A stretch of 15,780 bases of DNA from Sporodiniella umbellata (GCA_025677835.1 JAIXMR010000189.1:1-15780), one strand, 5' to 3'. Positions 1 to 8,501 are shown, counted from the stretch's first letter. Notes: generated by a model from the letters alone, not told the origin. Translations and numbers: made by a program.

Positions 1-30
1 ACTCAATTAATAAACTTCACATGAGAATGT

Positions 31-1808
31 TTAATTGAAGGTTATAGGCGTAGTATCTGTTGCATACTTTCTTCTTTTTGGCTTCAAAATCAAAGCTATA
101 TTGGTATCATCATCTTCGATACCAGAAGCATATCTTTTAAGGCAATGGTTCTCATAAATTTTGCTCATCTGCTTCAACTCATCAACGATAGTGTTTATAT
201 TGGCCAGCTCTTTGATTTGCATAGGTACATCGAGTGATATGACCTCATTCATGATAGTTATATCATTACAGATTGAACTCACTATATAGAACGAAATGTG
301 GGAGCCTTTTTGGTATTTCGAGGTTAGAAATTGTCCATATACATACTATGTTAGGTTTCTTACCAACTGCTTGTAAAGTGCAAGCAATGTTGTTTTCCTT
401 TCTCAACACGATTTTACGAGAAAATAAGGCCAACCTTACAAGACCTGTACACAAACTGTCTGTATCATGTCGGACATCTGCGGGCTTGACTTCGCAGTAT
501 CCTAGTGTCGTACCAGATAACTTCATATCATAGTGTTTTATTACTGCATCTGGGCGGAGGCTATTCGTGTTTTCTTCCTTGCGGTTCAACCTAAATAAAG
601 TAGAGGTCAAATAGGGTTCCTTACCATAACTTTCTATTTTTTACCATAACAAATGCTTATTTTTTTCAGGGTTATGAAAAATTGGAGAAAGGACAGGGTC
701 GAGATAGTTGGTTATAAGTTCCATTTCACTTATTTCTTCAGTTTTCCTAAAATTGGGTAGCTTATTCAGGCTATTTCTTTTTTAGATATGTCACATATAA
801 CATTGTGAGTTTTAATGATTCTCACCAGTTTAAGTAGACATCGAGAACTTTCTCATCATCTTCTGAGGCTGTAGTATATAGCTCTGCTAATTCTTTTTTT
901 AAACATGACCTTTTTGTATCTTTATTCACTCCCTGTTATAGAATAAATCAATAAGTCCAGTCAGTAGATCTCGACTTTTTTTTACTCACTCTCGTAATCT
1001 CAGACAACCTTGTATGAATATTGTCATTCAATTTTTCTTCTGAAGTGTAGACTTGGGACACAGTATCTCTTAACAACTCTATATCATCAATACTAATGTA
1101 ATTTAAAAGAACAGGATCATACTCCTTCTCCTTTAGCAAGATAATGTTCTTGGAAGCCCTATATGGAATAGTTATTAAAAAAGCAGCCTCATAATGCGTC
1201 TCTGGGCCAATATACTTACAGCAATTGATGCGTATCGCTACGTATAAAAAAAACCTTCTCTCACAGACCTCTGTTTGCAAAAATTAATATACTGGAGAAG
1301 TGGCTCCACAATTTCAACATTGTTTTTAAGCCTGTAGATTGTTGTTGGTGTTGGCAATGGCGATGACGGCGACGATTCCGCCAAACTTGGATTGTCACAC
1401 ACCATCTTGTTTTTAAGGCGTCTGTATGCCTGGTTACTTGATGCAGTCAAGGCGTTGATTCCATCTTTAGTAACATTTTTTGCTGCCTCAGAGGCAGCAA
1501 ACTCGACAGATATATCAAAATCAAAGTGTTTTTTGGTCTTGCTGTGCGGAAAACGTCTTTGATATGCTGCTATAAATGCTCTTCTGAAATCCTTTTTTGC
1601 ATCTTCATAATCGACATAAGGAGCCAACCAATCAGTTATTAAATCCTTGTTCTTGTCAATATCATCATTCATAAAACCAACTATAGTGGCTCTTGATTTT
1701 TTCTTCTCTATATATTCTTCAAGTGCTGAAAAGAAAATGCTAATTAGTTTATCAACAAAAACCCATATTAAGAGAAGAGCCTCTGTTACCTTTAAAGAGT
1801 CGTGACAT
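31..1808 (-). CDS. Uncharacterised seven-exon protein (466 aa) with a PD-(D/E)xK-like C-terminal pattern
   Basis: Exons on the minus strand: 1808-1790, 1725-1265, 1199-990, 932-826, 746-645, 590-364 and 305-31. All phases close, giving 466 aa from an ATG (MSRLFKALEEY...) to TAA at 33-31. Most donors are GTGAGx or GTAAxx; introns are 54-79 bp. The junction at 1264/1200 is the least certain: a GTTTTT donor at 1253 with a CAG acceptor at 1201 keeps the same downstream frame. The last intron uses an AAG acceptor. I do not recognise a named gene. Residues 1-160 are charged and helical-looking, ending in a Ser/Pro-rich stretch. Residues 299-400 carry W300, R312-P313-D314, E333-V334-K335 and Q373-A-V-G followed by a strand-like SFYIV. 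That spacing fits the metal-binding core of PD-(D/E)xK nuclease-like folds. From general memory this resembles a family expanded in Mucorales, unverified. Nuclease activity is inference; the ORF structure is well supported. Confidence 0.75.
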
Positions 1809-1818
1809 ATTGAGAAAC

Positions 1819-2173
1819 AGAGTGTGATAGATTTTTTTTTATAGGGTTTTTCAGAGAAATCCTGGTTTTTTTAAAGTCTGAAATGTTTTTAAGTTTTATA
1901 AGTGATATGAATAACGAGAAGTTAAACGAGACTCTAAAAATTAGATCAATAATTATTGGTGTCTTTTTGAGACTGAAACATAAAGCGGGTTTACAGGAGA
2001 TAAGTTGTTACAACCGTTAATCCAGTGCGTGACGACATGTGAAGAACATTCTAAATTGAGATGATAGTAACGTTTCTTAGTTATTCAATGTAACAGCTGA
2101 CTCTAGGTTGTGAATTAGGTGTTTGATGATTACTAAACACGACAAAGTCCAATAGACTAGAGTGTGATAGATT
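1819..2173 (-). mobile_element. Possible short retro-inserted element flanked by 15-bp direct repeats
   Basis: The 15-mer AGAGTGTGATAGATT occurs at 1819-1833 and again at 2159-2173. It brackets a 325-bp segment (1834-2158). Read on the minus strand, the segment ends in about nine A's directly before the second repeat copy, as expected of a target-primed (SINE or retrocopy) insertion. No terminal inverted repeats were seen and no clear tRNA-type B box or protein was recognised inside it, so the source is unknown. The repeat nearest the neighbouring minus-strand gene lies only 11 bases upstream of that gene's ATG, so the insertion would sit in its leader or promoter. A duplicated regulatory motif or chance repeat remains possible. 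Confidence 0.4.
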
Positions 2174-2410
2174 AAGGTTTTGACTAAGGAAAAGATTGCG
2201 GCCAATGAAAAGACTTTTTCTCCAAAAATGTTAAACGGATGGAATTTTTTTCCTTTTTTTTAAAAAAAGCTGGCATTTCGACGTGATGCTAATTGAATAG
2301 AGATGGATTGTGTGTAAGTTAAGCACAAGCAAAATTTGCTTGTTTTTGCAGTTCGAATCACACTTCACCCTTGAACTTGGCGTTTTAATTGACTTTTATT
2401 TCCGTCCTTA
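2174..2410. other. Non-coding stretch with a palindrome and an intron-like segment
   Basis: No ORF of note was found. It contains runs of T/A near 2245-2270, a perfect GTAAGT donor at 2314 with a T-rich tract and GCAG ending at 2351 (a 38-bp intron-like segment), and a palindrome at 2325-2343 with two perfect 9-base arms around a single base. No RNA gene was recognised. Confidence 0.4.
2325..2343. repeat. Perfect short palindrome (9-base arms, 1-base centre)
   Basis: ACAAGCAAA is followed by one A and then TTTGCTTGT, the exact reverse complement of the left arm. It lies inside the intron-like segment at 2314-2351. It could be a protein-binding site, a hairpin, or chance in AT-rich DNA. Confidence 0.5.
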
Positions 2411-2663
2411 GATAATCGGGTCCCTTCTCTCTGCGTTTATGTTCAGTTCAAGGTCAACATGTAAAGTTCAATGCTGGTGCTGATGGCTAGGGAATCCTTC
2501 CGCACTTCCATGCTCTTGTAGCAGGTCTGTGGTTGAGTATCGATCTGTCTTTTGATTATCGGGCCCCTTCTCTCTACGTTTATGTTCAGTTCTAAAGGTC
2601 AACATGTAAAGTTCAATACTGGTGCTGATGGCTAGGGAATCCTTCCGCACTTCCATACTCTTG
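2411..2663. repeat. Imperfect tandem repeat, two units of 109 and 110 bp
   Basis: Unit 1 is 2411-2519 and unit 2 is 2554-2663, offset 143 bp. By eye the units differ at only about eight positions: GATAATC versus GATTATC, CTGCG versus CTACG, ATGCTGG versus ATACTGG, CATGCTC versus CATACTC, one T/C change and a one- or two-base indel near 2450/2594. Most changes are G-to-A or T-to-C transitions. Both copies begin a short ORF with the same ten residues, MARESFRTS then M or I, but neither continues as a gene. The 34-bp spacer (2520-2553) is not repeated. The source of the unit is unknown; it may be a fragment of a dispersed element. Confidence 0.85.
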
Positions 2664-3307
2664 ATGTAAGTTTGACAACGCAATTCAATGAAAATAGCTG
2701 CCTATCTAACAGGATCTAGTAACAATAATGCCAGTATTGAAAAAGTTGATGTGGCTATATTTAATATGGAAAACCTATTTGATACCCAAAATAAAGTATA
2801 GCGGTTTAGATATAGAATGCGCTTTGAGCGGAAGTCCAAATATTTTTTAAAATTGCAGCATGTAATCATTGTAACTATACACGAGTAGTAAATCAGCACA
2901 CTTTATGATTAAAGTAAGATTGAGTAATGCTAGTGAATCGTAAACACATTTTAAACTTCAACATGTGACTGACACTATATTCAATAACTGGATACATGAA
3001 TTTTTGGTTTCAAGCTGTTTTTTTTAATCTACTCCTTCAGTTTTAAAGACTCCTCAGGGTAATAGAAGGTTCCAAGATTTTATGCTAGAAACTTCAAGTT
3101 GTGCCTGGCAAGAGCATACATGAAAGTACAGGTTTTCAAGCTTGTGAAGCTAAACTTGATAGCTAAATCGAATTGATACTATAATTTGACGCAAGACGTT
3201 TCCTTGTTCCGTGGCGCTTGAATAAATTAAATTACAGAAATTATTCAATTATAAACAGTTGCACATACACATGTGTAGCTTTTAACTTTCTCCCCTTTTT
3301 ATCAAAC
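2664..3307. other. Stretch upstream of the transposase, no convincing gene
   Basis: This holds an intron-like segment 2666-2712 (GTAAGT donor, CTAAC branch-like site, CAG acceptor) and a short plus-strand reading frame 2688-2801. The rest is AT-rich sequence leading to the transposase. I looked for a left terminal inverted repeat matching the downstream flank of the transposase and saw none. Confidence 0.4.
2688..2801 (+). pseudogene. 37-codon scrap resembling the start of an endonuclease/exonuclease/phosphatase domain
   Basis: The frame from ATG 2688 to TAG 2801 encodes 37 residues ending VDVAIFNMENLFDTQNKV. The piece IFNMENLFDT is close to the opening strand of the endonuclease/exonuclease/phosphatase (EEP) fold, where the Asn in FNxEN is an active-site residue. 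The frame stops directly after this strand and I could not find the remaining domain downstream. A CTAACAG acceptor-like site at 2706-2712 falls inside the frame just before the conserved part, so this might be the 5' edge of an old exon. It could also be coincidence; I rate it weak. Confidence 0.25.
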
Positions 3308-4204
3308 ATGTCGATTCCAAAGAAAAGCGTTTTAAAAGAAGTTTTCAACTATGAAAGTTCTGCTATTGAATACTTGTACTTCAAAAACATTTTAAACAAA
3401 AACCCAACATGCTGTGGACAAAAAATGGTTTTATACAGAAGAAATACGAACCGTTGCTCCAAATGCGGCGACTGGCAAACTATATTCAAAGGCTCAATAT
3501 TCTACAATAGAAGAACTCAAGCTAACAAAGTTCTTCACATTTTTTACTTGTTTATTACCAAAATGCCATATACAAGTATATTACTACAACATGGTGATAT
3601 TTTCTCATCAAAAACTATATCATCCATGAAAAAGCTATATTTCGAAATCATTTCTTTTGATCTTTATAATATGGAACCTCAAGCTTGCGAAGAAATCCTT
3701 TTGAACCTTAACGATAGTAGCTCTGTAAAAAAAATAGGAGGTTGCTCTATAATCGTTCAAATTGACGAGTCAAAGTTCAACAGTAAGAGTGGAAAATGGG
3801 TCCTTGGAGGTGTCGAGAAGACGGCTCAAAGAAACATGTTTATGTTCCTAGTTGACGATAGAAAAGATGAAACTATCCTGGGTATAATAACTAGATTTGT
3901 AAAGCCAGGGTCTGTTATATATACAGATCTTTTAAAATCGTACTCAGGACTAAGATGTCTTGGCTATCAACATAAAACCGTCGATCACAAAAAACAGTTT
4001 AAAACCAGTGACGGCATAGACACCAATACCATTGAGGGCAATTGGAACTCGGCCAAAAATAGAATAAAGCCAGCCAGTCGAAGGGAATCAGACATACAAC
4101 ACTACCTTGATGAGTACGTTTGGTTTCGAAGACACTCCTCAAGGCTCTGGGATAGTTTAATGCTAGCAATATTAAGCTACCAAATAAAGAAAAAAGCTTT
4201 ATAA
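3308..4204 (+). CDS. Merlin/IS1595-like DDE transposase, intact ORF
   Basis: This single-exon ORF encodes 298 aa from ATG 3308. The frame is open upstream to 3218 but has no ATG there, so 3308 is the likely start. The protein matches the ISXO2/IS1595-type transposase fold used by eukaryotic Merlin transposons. It has an N-terminal zinc ribbon (C35-C36 and C50-x2-C53), then a DDE domain with D153 in QIDESKF, D207 in IYTDLLKSY and E243 in TNTIEGNW. The following RFRH-like segment is WFRRHSSRLW (272-281). All three catalytic residues are present and there is no stop or frameshift, so it may still be active or be a recent copy. Such enzymes cut and paste DNA between terminal inverted repeats in the nucleus. 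I did not find the repeats by eye, and the copy may have lost them. There is no sign of domestication beyond the intact frame. Confidence 0.88.
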   Translation: MSIPKKSVLKEVFNYESSAIEYLYFKNILNKNPTCCGQKMVLYRRNTNRCSKCGDWQTIFKGSIFYNRRTQANKVLHIFYLFITKMPYTSILLQHGDIFSSKTISSMKKLYFEIISFDLYNMEPQACEEILLNLNDSSSVKKIGGCSIIVQIDESKFNSKSGKWVLGGVEKTAQRNMFMFLVDDRKDETILGIITRFVKPGSVIYTDLLKSYSGLRCLGYQHKTVDHKKQFKTSDGIDTNTIEGNWNSAKNRIKPASRRESDIQHYLDEYVWFRRHSSRLWDSLMLAILSYQIKKKAL

Positions 4205-4410
4205 ACGTTTTTCAATTTTATTTTAATGATTACGCACAGTAATTTTGAGCTAGTTTGTTGACTTTTGTAGATTTTTTCTCAATCTGAAAGTTGTCATAAA
4301 GACAAAAGCTTATTGTTGTTTTTCAATTGGTTTGCTAATCGTTCTTTCTATTATGAATTTGATGCTTTTGTACTTTACTAAATATGTATCATTACCAATT
4401 GTTTGGATAG

Positions 4411-4437
4411 TTTTTTTTTTTTTTTTTTTTTTTTTTT
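4411..4437. repeat. Homopolymer run of 27 T
   Basis: Uninterrupted T27, about 200 bp past the transposase stop. Similar runs occur through the window at 6712-6736, 6794-6812 (A), 6945-6967, 8390-8408 (A) and 9161-9189. On the minus strand it reads as an A-tract. Confidence 0.95.
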
Positions 4438-4484
4438 CAACTTTTTCCTCTCAACTAACGGCATACAACATTGTCAGATGGGAA

Positions 4485-4518
4485 GTGAGTTAGTTAGCTC
4501 GACAATAAATTAACTCGC
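4485..4518. repeat. Inverted repeat, 11-base arms
   Basis: GTGAGTTAGTT at 4485-4495 faces AATTAACTCGC at 4508-4518 across a 12-base loop. Nine of eleven positions are Watson-Crick pairs and the other two are G-U in RNA. It lies in a region with no gene and its role is unknown. Confidence 0.5.
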
Positions 4519-5528
4519 CTAGTTTTACAGCTCACATTAACTATGTCTTTTTCGCTTCCCTGTTCTTTTAATCCGATAATAACAACAATCCTCAAATATT
4601 GTCTGGTATTGTTCTATTATACTGTGAGTTATACCTTATTAAATATCCAAATGCCCAAATGCCATCCTGAGTTTAATAATATCTTCCACATCTCTCAGCC
4701 AGTCTTTCTGCGTGAAAAAATAGGCAAATAAATGAAAACACAGGAAGAGTAGAAAACCTCTAGCGCTTTTGATAAAAAAAATTTCTCGAACCATACATAA
4801 GAAAAAAAAGTTCAGCTTTGACTGTTTGCAAGGGAGACATTTATCGCAAACTTGTTTGAAGTCTAACTGGTTGACAAAAGATAAAAGTCCAAAGTCCAAT
4901 TAAGTTAAAAAGCGGAACTTAAATCAATGAGAAAGGTGCAGCCATTTTAAGGACTACTCTCGGGTACATAGAACAGTTGCTTTTATGCAAAAATAAACAA
5001 AAATCAAGTAGTTCAAAACTCTGTAGTGTAATACTAGTAATCATACTCATTTATGTCGATTACCGTTAAATCGAAAGCAGCTAAAACAATGTCATTCAAC
5101 AATCCACCATATTTGAACTTGTATTGTTTGATGGCCGTCTCAACACAGATCTTTAAACTCTTTACAGACAGTACTTTGATGTCTTTTAATAATTTTCACT
5201 TTTGAAAGTCGCCCGTCTCTTATTCTGAAAACAAGATCTATGTCAACAAGCCTTATACCGTTTAGAGCTAAGACTAAAGAGCTCAACTAAAAAGATATGA
5301 GTTTGCACAGGACAAAAAATCGTTATTTCAAGATTCTATACCTGGTCCATATTTTGGATGCATCTATCAATGTCGTTGGCTCTGGATAAGCCAAAAGGAA
5401 CGCTTTTATTGATAAAAAAAAAGCCGAACAATCCAAATTAAAAACTCAGTCACTCACTGTTGGCGCATTCTAGAAATCCATCTAAGCGGATGAGAAGAGC
5501 AACCTTGAGATCGCTCCTTTTTTATCCC

Positions 5529-5541
5529 TATATAAATATAT
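5529..5541 (+). promoter_or_regulatory. TATA-like element of RPS4
   Basis: TATATAAATATAT lies directly upstream of the inferred RPS4 start codon at 5546, after a T-rich tract. A classical TATA box this close would place transcription start near or past the ATG. Either the leader is extremely short, or this is leader sequence and the true promoter lies further upstream. Confidence 0.35.
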
Positions 5542-5545
5542 CACA

Positions 5546-6682
5546 ATGGTACGAGATTACAAATAATACGGCAGTCTCTTGAAGAGATAGTTAAAAGAGA
5601 TGGATGGATGGATGGATGGACGGATTGAAAAAAAGGGATTAAATGGGATGATCGGAATGATTAACGATTATATCGCTATAGGGTCGTGGTCCTAAGAAGC
5701 ACATGAAGCGTTTAGCAGCTCCCAAGCATTGGATGCTTGACAAACTTTTGGGTAAGTCTGGCATTAGGCAGGAGAACAGGAAAATAACTCAGAAGACAAC
5801 ATATGAATTCAACTTGAATTTCAAAAAAGAAAAAAAAAAAAAAAGAAATCATAAGGCTGAAAGCATATATACATTGCTCTGTCATTTTGCTGTTTTCTTC
5901 TTTTTCCCCTCCTTCTCTCTGCTTGAACTGTGCTTTGAAATTTGTGATTTAACGGTTTTGATTTAGGTTCTTATGCCCCTAAGCCCTCTTCCGGTCCCCA
6001 CAAGACCCGTGAATGTTTACCTTTGGTTGTCTTCTTGCGTAACCGTCTCAAGTATGCCTTGAACGGTCGCGAAGTCCAATCCATCTTGATGCAACGTTTG
6101 GTCAAGGTTGACGGTAAGGTCCGTACCGATTCCACTTTCCCCGCTGGTTTCATGGATGTCATCTCTGTTGAAAAGACTGGTGAAAACTTCCGTTTGGTCT
6201 ACGATGTCAAGGGCCGTTTCGCCGTCCACCGCATTACTGACGAAGAAGCCAAGTATAAGCTCTGTAAGGTCAAGAAGGTTATGGTTGGTGCCAAGGGTAT
6301 TCCCTACATCACCACCCACGATGGTCGCACTATCCGTTACCCCGACCCTGCTATCAAGACCAACGACACCATCCGTTTCAACATTGAAACTGGTAAGATT
6401 GAAGACTTTGTCAAGTTCGAAGTCGGAAACGTTGTCATGGTTACTGGTGGTCGTAATATTGGTCGTGTTGGTCAATTGGTTCACCGTGAACGTCACATTG
6501 GTGGTTTCGAAATCGTCCATGTCAAGGATGCTCTTGACCACGTCTTCGCCACCCGTATCTCCAACGTCTTCACCATCGGTCAAGGTAACAAGCCTTGGGT
6601 TTCTCTCCCCAAGGGTAAGGGTGTCAAGCTCACCATCACTGAAGAACGTGACCGCCGTAGAGCTGCCGCTGCTGCCAACTAA
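5546..6682 (+). CDS. rps4: 40S ribosomal protein S4 (eS4)
   Basis: Exons: 5546-5548 (only the ATG), 5682-5751 and 5967-6682, giving 262 aa, the usual length for eukaryotic eS4. The protein begins [20 protein letters not shown] and contains the S4 RNA-binding stretch ([16 protein letters not shown]), the central domain and the C-terminal KOW region ([14 protein letters not shown]). It is a structural protein of the small ribosomal subunit. Exon 1 is inferred: the ATG|GTACGA donor at 5549 is the only upstream ATG next to a donor that restores the conserved Met-Gly-Arg start, with the acceptor at 5681 and a TTAAC branch-like site. Intron 2 (5752-5966) has the perfect donor GTAAGT. Coding bases are strongly biased to C/T-ending codons, fitting a highly expressed gene. 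It is convergent with the kinase gene at 6874. Confidence 0.95.
5600..5620. repeat. ATGG tetranucleotide microsatellite in RPS4 intron 1
   Basis: Five successive ATGG units, followed by a diverged ACGG. It lies within the intron that follows the start codon, so the ATGs in it are not used if the intron is spliced. If the intron is retained they would be decoy starts. Confidence 0.9.
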
Positions 6683-6873
6683 AGTATTAAATAAAATGCT
6701 TCTATTTCTGCTTTTTTTTTTTTTTTTTTTTTTTTTCTTGATTTATTTTCAAATATAGTTTTTAACAATACAATATTGGGATGGAGTTTTTTCAAAAAAA
6801 AAAAAAAAAAAAGTCAAGTAAAAGAAAAAGAAAAAAAAAGGAATAACTTCTAAAATAGTTTCATTACAATTTG
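6683..6873. other. Convergent 3' spacer between RPS4 and the kinase gene
   Basis: This 191-bp spacer holds T25 at 6712-6736 and A19 at 6794-6812. Each gene's 3' end thus reads through a T-rich tract in its own orientation. No gene was seen here. Confidence 0.6.
6690..6695 (+). terminator. Polyadenylation signal of RPS4
   Basis: AATAAA lies eight bases past the RPS4 stop codon, followed by a T-rich tract with a run of 25 T (6712-6736). Confidence 0.55.
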
Positions 6874-8375
6874 TTACGCCAATCGTTTTTTGAGTATTCG
6901 AACAAACATAGAATGGAAATTCTCAACGTCTTTAAAACCTAGAATTTTTTTTTTTTTTTTTTTTTTTGGTGAGATTAAACTAGAGAAAGCTTCAGTAAAC
7001 AACTTACTTGGGAAATAGTTAACATCTACTACATAATAAGCGTTAGTTTTCGTCTGCAATAGTACATCAAAACCAAAGAATGTCAGGCCCTAGAAACAAA
7101 AATGAATTCAAAAAGGAAAGCACAATTACTGACGCTTACCAGCTGACGATATAAACTGTCAGCTATTTGCTTCAGCTTTTTATAGTCTAACGATGATTCT
7201 TTTTGGGTGAGGATGTTTCCCGGGCTCTGGTTCAAAAACACCTTGTCTAAGTCATCTGAAAGCTGGGTGGTAGTTTCAAAGCTCTTCGGTAGTGTTTGGC
7301 TATCAAAGTGAACAACGTCTATTGTAATAAAACAGATTTAAAATCAATTGTCCATGTCGTTTTTTTCCTGCACAATGAATTGTTTACCTCCAGTTCCATC
7401 CATATTTTTAAAAGAAGGCCGGGTAGAAGCAGTGATTTGACCGTCAGCTACATATACCTTCACAATCACGCCGTCGTGCTGAACAAATTCTTGTATCATA
7501 ACTGACTCGTCGTCTACGTATTTTTCCACTTGGCTCATTTTCTCAGCACAGGGGACAAGAATCATTTGGTGTGCTTCTGTAGATGAGCATGCTGTTCTAC
7601 GCTTACACATAGCCTACACAAAAGGGTGATGTTACACATATAGGTCGAGTTGATCTTTTATATATGGTTCTTACAGGAAACTTCACATTAATAGTACTGT
7701 TCCAATTCTTTACAGTGTCCAAAGCAATGCTTTTAGGAACATAGAATAAAGGTCTTTCTCCTATGAATAGATAGTTTAGGAAATGAAACTATTTTTGTTT
7801 TTAAAGTCCTCGTTTACCGTTTCGACTGTTTAGCGCACACTTTTGAATATGATGATACAAGACCATTCTATCCAACACTTTTTCTATATCTAACCAAGCA
7901 TCAATTACAATCACACTAGGATTTTCTTCGCAGTAGGTCTAAGCCCAAAAAAAATAAATATAAAAAAATAAAACAATCGAAAGCCAAAGTTTTCTTAGTA
8001 TATCGTATGTTATTTCTCTCAACTACTACTCACAATAAAGCGCTGATATAGTTTTTTAGCTTCGTCGTCTCCACGTTCAACTTTGGCAATAACGTCGGTC
8101 ATTTTGTGTACAATCAGATCCAACTTTCCTTGGTCCTCAATGGGCATGGAAAGGTCAATGTGAATAATGCGAATTCCATACTTTCTAAAGGGCTTTACAT
8201 TAGCCTTTCTAATTTCTTGAACTTTTTCTTTTTTTTTCTTTTTTCTTGTTAGTGTATTTTTACTGTTAGTTTACATGGCATAGTCTTCAAGACCAATAAA
8301 ACCAGAACGTTCAATCTTCTTTCGAGTAAAAATTAAGCCCACAGTTTTGATTTTTTCTTGATACATTTGCACCAT
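6874..8375 (-). CDS. ITPK1: Inositol-tetrakisphosphate 1-kinase (ITPK1 family, ATP-grasp)
   Basis: Eight exons on the minus strand: 8375-8275, 8208-8034, 7938-7818, 7760-7675, 7613-7388, 7318-7140, 7089-7008 and 6938-6874. All phases close, giving 344 aa. Landmarks match the family throughout: VGLIFTRKKI at the N-terminus (animal VGYWLSEKKI), LSMPIEDQGKLDLIVHKMTD (45-75 region), a VIVIDAW...LDR segment, MCKRR near K165 (ATP lysine position), QEFVQHDGVIVKVYV (202-216), RPSFKNM, and the metal ligands D304, D318 and N320 in GFD...VDVNYFPS. The enzyme phosphorylates inositol tris/tetrakisphosphates on the way to InsP5, InsP6 and pyrophosphates, and acts in the cytosol. Intron lengths are 50-95 bp. 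The intron 1 acceptor (ATTAG at 8209) was chosen because the nearer AGs create stops. Yeasts lack this enzyme and use Ipk2/Ipk1 instead, so its presence fits an early-diverging fungus. Confidence 0.93.
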
Positions 8376-8501
8376 ATATAAGGAAAAGGAAAAAAAAAAA
8401 AAAAAAAAGAAAGAAAGCTATTTGAAAGAAAAAAAAAGAAAAAAAGAAGCGGGAAAAAAAGAAAGGTCCAGAAAAAAAAATATAAGGGATAATTCTCACC
8501 G

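Larger units (their letters stand above)
4205..5528. other. Non-coding stretch between transposase and RPS4
   Basis: No convincing gene was seen on either strand. It holds the 3' flank of the transposase, a run of 27 T at 4411-4437, a small inverted repeat at 4485-4518 and scattered short frames that look random. The last part should include the RPS4 promoter. No tRNA was recognised. Confidence 0.5.

Noticed and set aside
948..1280. Apparent frameshifted pseudogene formed by two overlapping minus-strand frames
   Set aside because: An intron of 65 bp (or an alternative of 52 bp) restores one frame, and further exons with matching phases follow, so no frameshift is needed.
2349..2360. GTTCGAATC resembling a tRNA B box
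   Set aside because: The flanking bases do not form a T-arm stem and no A box or acceptor stem pairs with it.
2468..2683. Minus-strand 71-codon frame across the tandem repeat
   Set aside because: It reads the two repeat copies in different frames, so it does not reflect a conserved protein.
2702..2899. Minus-strand 65-codon frame
   Set aside because: Composition is random-looking and hydrophobic, with no recognised motif.
4639..4899. Minus-strand 86-codon frame with CDKCLPC
   Set aside because: The Cys pair alone does not match a known zinc finger, the middle is translated poly-A/T, and no exon neighbours were found.
6017..6583. Long antisense frame opposite RPS4
   Set aside because: It is a shadow of the biased codon use of RPS4; no start context or family similarity.
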